Below are positions 57,780-64,000 of a stretch of DNA of 64,000 bases, in pieces. How positions within the stretch are numbered: position 1 is the first letter of the stretch; the number at the start of each line of letters is the position of its first letter. The stretch comes from Salminus brasiliensis. Taxonomy: Eukaryota; Chordata; Actinopteri; Characiformes; Bryconidae. The stretch lies in the NCBI RefSeq assembly GCF_030463535.1, contig NC_132894.1:15397433-15461432 (forward strand), given 5' to 3'. A program made the position numbers and the translations under genes. The notes below the pieces were generated by a model, which searched no databases, was not told where the DNA came from, and saw only the letters and a program-made list of their open reading frames with translations.

Positions 57780-58575
57780 ACTGGGAACCATACAAATACC
57801 CCTGTACTTCAGCCACATCCCAAAAGTTGTTCTATTAGATTCAGATCAAGTGACTGTGAAGCCCACTGACTAAACTCAGCACTATCTGGTGTTCGGGAAA
57901 CCAGCTGGAGACATCTTTGCTTTGTGACATTTTGCATCATCATGCTAAAAGTAGATGTTAGTAGATAGATAAATTGGCACTAAGGGATGCACGTGGTCAT
58001 CAACAATACTCAAATAGACTGGTGCTTCATGGTCAAGCGATACTTGTTTGGTATCAACAGGCCCAAAGTACGCTAAGAAACCCCCACACCATTACATCAC
58101 CTCCAGCAGCTTGGACTGTTTACACAAGGCACATCCTACAGATTCATGCTGTTGGAACCAAATTCTGACCCCACCATCTGTGTGCCTCAGCATAGTTCAA
58201 GATTCATCAGACAGGCTACATTTACAGTTGGCTTTAACTGTCCAGATTTGGTGAGCCTGGCCTGGCTGCAGCCTCAGCTTTCTGTTCTTGGCTGACAAAA
58301 CTGGATCCATGCTGTGCGTTCTGATATGCTTCTCTGCCCAACACAGATGTACAGAAAGGATGGTTTTTCTTTAATATACCATTCTAAATAAACCCAGAAA
58401 AATCCTGAAATCAGCAAATCTGGCACCAGCAATAATGCCACACTCAAAATCACGGAGATGACTTTTTTCTCTTATTCTAATGGTTGGTGTGAACATTACC
58501 TGACGCTGCTGATTTTATGCACTGCACTGCTGCCATACATTTGGTTATTTAGATAATTGCATGATTGAGTTTGTG
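57780..58575 (-). mobile_element. Degenerate Tc1/mariner-type transposon, coding sense minus
   Basis: The plus strand carries 'cagcagcttggactgtttac', 'ccaaattctgaccccaccat', 'ctgtgtgcctcagcatagtt', 'agcctcagctttctgttctt' and 'tgcactgctgccatacattt', the antisense of the family seen at 10,465-10,965. About 200 bp of the transposase middle is missing. Confidence 0.75.
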
Positions 58576-60013
58576 TACAGGTCTTCCAAATCTGAATCAG
58601 AACAGAATCATGGATCTATCTATTCATATTTTCTTTGCATGTCCAGATGATGCACTTGTTGCATTTCCCCCTGTTGTACTGACTTGTGATGTCCAACAGT
58701 GTGAAACTGGCCAGTTTACTCAGGAGGCCTAGGCTCTGGAAGCTCGGCCACTGAAGTTTAACTTCCCAGCATGATTAGCGGAAACGATCCTAACCGGGCC
58801 TGGTGCTCACAGTCAGTTTGAACTAGTCTGCTAAGGCTGTAAACACTTCAGTGCACATGTAAACAAGTGCACAAGTGTTCAACATAACATTCTCCAGACA
58901 TAACGTGATTATTTCCATCTGATTACAGTAGTTTTAATACCTGCCCGGGACTATTTTATTGCTCGGTGCTCGTTTAGATTCTGCGGGTAGTGATGCGTTT
59001 CTAGCGTCATCCCCGTCACTGAGCGCTCAGGGGGAGGGATCAGTGCGACCCCTGCTGATACAGTCAGAATATTAGAAATGTGATAAAAGTGTCAGTAAAC
59101 GCTCAATTAAAATGCTCATTTATGATTCACACTCACTGGAGGACATGCTGTAATTGAACTGTTGTAGAAGACCCTTTTTCATCTGAAAGTAGATGGGAGG
59201 AAAACCTTCCTAATCCTAGCTATTTCAAACGAGTGCAATTCACAGAGCTACACACACACACACACTAGTTTAAGATAATTAGCTACAGCAAATATAAAAT
59301 GACATAATTACATTTTTTTTTGTAATTATTGACCATATAATGCTAGCTACAGTTTATTTGTTGGGCCTAACAGCGCACTTTGATGAATCTTTGAAAGTCA
59401 CATGGCCGTGGTTATTGGGCTGGGGGTCCGCTAGGTTACGCTACTGTATCTTCATGAGGAGGTGAAATATTAGGCTTAGCTATATTCAATGTAGGCAAAG
59501 CACAAGTCTAAACCCCTCTCTAAGCAGGAAAGTTATATCTAATCTGCAGGCCAGTGTTTCTCAGTCGTGGAGCCCTGCACTACACACATTACTGCTCTGC
59601 TTGATCACACCTGACTCTGAACGACTGAACCCTCCGTGAGACCAGGAGCGCACCAAGAGCTGCTGTAGGTCAGCAGGGCTAAAAGCGGACAGCATGCAAA
59701 TAACGCATATTTTTTTATTTAGCTAGTTAGCTAGTTCTCTGTGGTTTACTGTGCAGGATCATTCACGAGCAGGATCATTTACGACCTCACCAAGCCCTTT
59801 CACCGTAGTTTTGCAAGCTTAGTGCACCAGAGTTCACAGTATCTCCACAGTTCCTCACCTCAACTAGCTAAAGGAGAGCAGAGCAGGGCTCAGACAGGCT
59901 CAGCTATCTGTAGCATGACAATCACAACCAGCAAAGCAGCGCCTGCCGAGCTCCTGCATTCCTCAGAAAACCAAAAGCCCAGCAGATCCAAGTTTCCCAA
60001 AGTTCACACTCAC

Positions 60014-60330
60014 CTCACCCACGCCCAGGCACGGCTTCTTCTTCTTCTTCTTCTTCTTCTTCTTCTTCTTCAGGACTTCTTGCTGGTCTCGGGGTTTTTT
60101 AATGTTCCTAAGCGCTCAAGATGAAAAAGAGCAGAATAAGTTGAGGAGTAAAGGAGTGGGTGAGGAGTGGACCCGCTGCAGCAGTCCTCTCTGCGCCTCC
60201 TCTCCACTCTTCCCTCCCTCACTCAGCCAGGCTGCGCCTCAGGAGCGCCGGACAGTCCTGCCTCTGTCCACGCGGCGGCGCTGTGCATCCACACAGTCCG
60301 TCCTGTGCGTCGCGATCAGCTGCGCCGTTG
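60014..60330 (-). promoter_or_regulatory. col6a2: col6a2 promoter and probable noncoding exon 1
   Basis: A strong minus-strand donor (GTGAG|gtgagtg) at 60,013/60,012 would end a noncoding first exon, matching the exon structure of mammalian COL6A2. Upstream, 60,160-60,330 is the only CpG-rich block on this side. The exon would contain a (GAA)n tract. Exon limits are inferred. Confidence 0.45.
60035..60071. repeat. (CTT)n / (GAA)n trinucleotide repeat
   Basis: About 12 CTT units on the plus strand, so GAA in the probable col6a2 5' UTR. Confidence 0.9.
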
Positions 60331-61159
60331 CGCGCTCATCTAACAGAGACCCACATGTGCGCTTAAAGACCAGCGCAGACACTTTGTTGCAGTTTGTTTC
60401 CAGTGTTTTGATCCAGACAGCTGAAATCTGCAGAAACCAACAGCTTAAGCTCCTCTGTTCGCCTGGACATTTCTGGGACGCAGAGAAAGCAAATAGTAAA
60501 GTAAATCAAGCTAATTCTTGATAGTTTGTTTATTTTCAGGGGCAGGGTGGGTGGTTTACCAGGCACAGCCTGACCGACCAGACTATTTTTAGTTTCAGAA
60601 AGAAATGTGTGTGCAAGAAGCTTTTATTCTGAAACAGAAGGTTCTGCTGACACCTTTAGATCAACTAAAGCTTTCTCTACAGTAAACCCCATAAATAGAG
60701 CAGTACTGGAGAGTGAGGAGCACCACTCCTTAATGGAGACCTTCTCCCCTTACAGTCATCTCACAGAATCACCGCTGTCTAAAGAGATGGACAGTGTATC
60801 AGGGCTCCTCTGCCCTCTCTGAAGGCCACCGGTAGATGAAGGCGTGGTTCGTCAGGTGATAGGCTGCCAGGGCCGATTCCTTGCCTGTTTACTTGGCTGT
60901 TACCCTAGTGGCAGAAACATCAGTGGTAGGCAGGGGTGCTGCCAGGGATTCTGGGCTCCATGAAAGGATATTACACTGGGTCCCATTCCTCTCATAATTC
61001 TGTGAAAATACTCAATTAATACATTTTGAAGGCCCTGACAGTCACAGGCCTATAAAACCGTCCTAACTCAAACCCCCCATAATACAGCCCCCCTGGCGGT
61101 AGGACGCTGTGTCTTGCTCTCATTATAGATTTTATATTACACCTCTGTTACCATTTACT

Positions 61160-62070
61160 GAAAACAACACTCACATAATACTGCATTCAATAAAAATATG
61201 AGAAAAGACCAAAAACAGCTACAAAAAAGACTGAAAACCTCACCAGAATTCCTCAAAGTTTGTAAGGTGACATTGACATGCAAGAAGATACACTTTTCTT
61301 TAATGTTTTAAGCCAGATCACTTAATTCCATATTTTACAGTACAGTAAAAAACACCTTTGGCAAATATCACAGCTTGTATCTTTTGTATCTTTCATTTCT
61401 TGTTTGGGGATTTCCACCCTTTCTTTCTTGCAAAAGGCTTCTAGTATTGTGAGAGCCTTGGGCCGTCATGCTGCACTGCTCTTTTGAGGTCTATCCACAA
61501 AATTTTGCTGACATTTATGTTGGGGACTGTGAGGGCCATGGAAAACCTTCAACTTGCACCTTTTGAGGGGAGCTTGAAGTGTGTTTAGGATCATTATGCT
61601 GCTATAAGTACCATATTAATTTCATCTTCAGCATTTTGACAGACAGTGATATTTGCTTTTAGAATTTCTGCTTTTAATTGAATCCAGTTAAATGTTTCCT
61701 GTGCCACTGGTTGCAACATGAGTTCGAAGCATGACTTATCTGTGACTTTATTTACAGGGACAATACGCATTAATTAACTTTATTATTTGTCCAATTTAGT
61801 CAAACATACTTTTGCTTATTGTGGCCAAAATGTTCTACTTTAACTTCATCAGTCTATAGGACCAAAATGCATGAGGCTTGTTTAAATAGTCATGTGAAAC
61901 CTTTTGATGCTGAGTTGTGTGGTGAGGTAAACAGAAAAGGGTTTTTCATCTTCTTTTGCAAGCTGCTCTGTAGAATAATGCACCACAACTCAACTCAGTC
62001 TTCTGACATCAGTTATTTTAATTTGTGCTAGGCAGCTGCTTAGAGGAGTCCATTACTGCTGATTGTCGAG
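61160..62070 (-). mobile_element. Degenerate Tc1-like transposon, coding sense minus
   Basis: The plus strand shows, in order, 'ggggactgtgagggccatgg', 'gtgtgtttaggatcattatg', 'catcttcagcattttgacag', 'cctgtgccactggttgcaac', 'cttattgtggccaaaatgtt', 'acttcatcagtctatag' and 'gagttgtgtggtgaggtaa'. These are the reverse complement of a standard fish Tc1 transposase. All frames are broken. Confidence 0.8.
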
Positions 62071-62089
62071 GTAAGGTTTGAAAACTTCA

Positions 62090-62735
62090 TCACCTGGCCT
62101 TCCATAATAATTGTGAACAAGCCAGTTTGAACCAAGCTTCCTGGCCTGCAGACCATCTACAACAAACGGTGCTGGACCAGTCCAGGAAGTTTGTGAAGGA
62201 CCACAGCAAACCCTACAATGGCTTCATCTCTCTGTTGTGGGCCTTAAGGACTTTCAGGCCATGAAGGCAAACATAAGAGAGGATGAGGAGAAGCTTCTTT
62301 CCTCAGGCTATTGGGACTCTCAATCATGACAGAAATGATGACCACACACACACACAGGGCTTTTCCCTGAACATTAATCACTTTGTGAATTTTAATATTA
62401 CCTCCTGTGCAGTTGCACGGCATTATGTTGCACATTCACATTTTGCACTTTACACCCTACACTTTACAATGCTCATCTCTACATTGCACTCCTGCTGTTT
62501 AATGTATTTATGGTGTCTTTAGTGTATATTGCTATCACAGTTTTGACATTTTTATAATTTTATTATTTCTATATTGTTTTCTTATTTTGTGTTTATTTGA
62601 CATTTTTTGACACTTTATATTTTATACATTCTGTCTTTATATCTTATTGTTCCATGTGACCAGAAAGTTATCAGAGCATTTCACTGTTAGCTGTACCACG
62701 TACGACTACAGGTGACAAATAAACCTTTCTTTGAT
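62090..62735 (+). mobile_element. LINE 3' end with 3' UTR
   Basis: At 62,283-62,330 the frame reads RRSFFPQAIGTLNHD, the conserved end of ORF2 in L2/Rex-like fish LINEs. A 3' UTR with 'ttgcactttacaccctacac' follows and ends in gtgacaaataaacctttc. It is probably 5'-truncated. Confidence 0.7.
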
Positions 62736-63909
62736 TTCAGGTTTTGCATCAAGACATGCAGCGTAGACCCAGAGTTCCTAATATGGGCATGATGCTGACT
62801 ACAGAGTGATTCATGACTCATGTTGGGCTCACTCCTGGGCAGCGTTTAGAGCACCATTCAATGCATGGACAGTTCAGTTTACTTTAATTTGAGTTTAGCA
62901 TCCAACTTTTCACAGCAGACGTTGTCGCAAAGCAACGTTACAAAAATCCAGGTCTAGATCCCCGGTGTGCAAACCAAGGGACAGCAGTGACATTATAAAA
63001 TGGGGAGGAATCAAGCCTCAGAAGTAGACCCCATGATCCTTGATGACAACGGTGGAAGCATTTTAAGTTTACAAGCATATATAAATGGGGACTAACACCC
63101 CTCTAACATAACTGAATGTTAGCATGAGAAAATCACAGTCAGGTGTCCACTCACTCACTCTCTCTCTCACTCTCTCTTGTTCACACACACACAAGCTGCA
63201 TGCAAAAACTCCCCGTAAAGCCAATCTTAGCAAAAGCTATTTTCATTATACCTCATGTGTGAGTGCTCAGCATTGCTGTTCACCATGTGCCCCTGTGTTT
63301 CAGCTTTGTGAGCTAGAGGGAAAAGTGGAAAGACAGAAAGGGGGGGTGTATATCTTCTCTAGGCCTGCTCATCTGCTTAAATCTTCCCTTACATAAGAGC
63401 ATGGAGGAGCATCAGCATTATGACAGTGTAATCCAGGAGACAGAGGGCCCATGTGCTTTGGAATATATGCATAAACATGTGTGCTGGCTGTACAAGCTCT
63501 TCTTCTTCAACATGTTTATAACACTCTGTAAATAATATTAGAAGTTACTGTATGAGCATGAGCAGTGCTGTTACAAAATTATTGCCGATATCAGAGAGTT
63601 GTTCCCACTGTTTTCTCGACATACAACATGTGAGATGATGACCCATGTCTGCTTTCTGTGCATTAATGCATGGCATTTGACTGCATTCAGGCAAAACTTG
63701 TTTTATTAGGCTACTAAACATAATTAGTGTTAAATGATTCCAGTGCATAGTTTGGCCAGTGCTTTTAACTGTGTGGTAGGTCTACTGTTTGTTAAGAAAT
63801 CAGATGCTAACACAGTATCCTCCCCTCCCTTCAACACTCCACACACTATGCCCTATACACACCTTCATACATTCACTCAACTCTATCCAGCGCACTCGCA
63901 TATACTCAT

Positions 63910-63910
<1 letters not shown>

Positions 63911-63964
<54 letters not shown>
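63911..63964. repeat. (CA)n microsatellite
   Basis: About 26 CA units near the right edge. Confidence 0.95.
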
Positions 63965-63967
<3 letters not shown>

Positions 63968-64000
63968 ACAAAGACGGCAACAGCTTACAGCTGTCTTTAG

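Larger units (their letters stand above)
60331..64000. other. Intergenic region upstream of col6a2
   Basis: No host exon is supported. It contains a Tc1/mariner relic (61,160-62,070), a LINE 3' end (62,090-62,735), a repeat-like stretch at 62,880-63,000 ('gttgtcgcaaagcaacgtta' then 'aaatccaggtctagatcccc', a motif I recall from other fish repeats), and CA repeats at the right edge. In many vertebrates col6a1 lies upstream of col6a2; it is not seen before 64,000. Confidence 0.6.

Noticed and set aside
60350-64000. 3' end of col6a1, expected upstream of col6a2 in many vertebrates
   Set aside because: No vWA or collagen exon was found on either strand up to 64,000.

Overview
This is vertebrate nuclear DNA. 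Genes are split into many short exons with GT-AG introns, CpG-rich promoters lie at the gene starts, microsatellites are frequent, and degraded Tc1/mariner, LINE, tRNA-derived SINE and TIR/MITE copies fill the gaps. The gene content and the repeat families suggest a teleost fish. The repeats resemble families I associate with otophysan fishes (characin/catfish/carp group), but the species is an inference I cannot test here. I see no bacterial operon, phage, CRISPR array, intact virus or novel defence-type system.

Four genes are supported, all on the minus strand. (1) At 6,873-7,022 there is the first coding exon (50 codons) of a gene I do not recognise. It starts under a CpG-rich promoter (about 7,050-7,750) and runs off the left edge, so 1-6,872 is probably its first intron. 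(2) hycc2/fam126b has its coding exons at 13,186-21,845 and 5' noncoding exons at 22,259-22,352 and near 29,152. I rebuilt ten coding exons whose phases all agree, giving 524 codons. (3) A D-serine dehydratase-like gene (PLP- and zinc-dependent, fold-type III) lies at 30,709-35,324, with seven coding exons and 374 codons. (4) col6a2, collagen VI alpha-2, lies at 39,480-54,771. It has a signal-peptide exon, an N1 vWA exon, a short linker exon, 19 triple-helix exons giving a 335-residue helix, C1 vWA exons and two alternative 3' terminal exons. The long form is 1,008 aa and the short form 906 aa. A noncoding first exon near 60,014-60,200 is likely.

The genes have unrelated jobs. Hyccin-2 belongs to the plasma-membrane PI4KA complex, the dehydratase breaks down D-serine or a related D-amino acid, and collagen VI is pericellular matrix. 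Their shared strand is a matter of synteny, not of an operon.

Regions: 1-6,872 intron, part of it possibly conserved non-coding; 7,050-7,750 promoter; 7,750-13,100 intergenic with SINE, LINE, MITE and Tc1 relics; 13,186-29,300 hycc2, with a 600-bp degenerate minisatellite in intron 1; 30,000-30,700 short intergenic; 30,709-35,650 dehydratase gene; 35,700-39,228 intergenic with a Tc1 relic and a long AT tract; 39,228-60,330 col6a2; 60,330-64,000 intergenic with Tc1 and LINE relics. The best second-look items are the conserved alternative terminal exon of col6a2, an extra cysteine in its triple helix, a perfect 31-bp inverted repeat in its intron, and two microsatellites touching splice sites.
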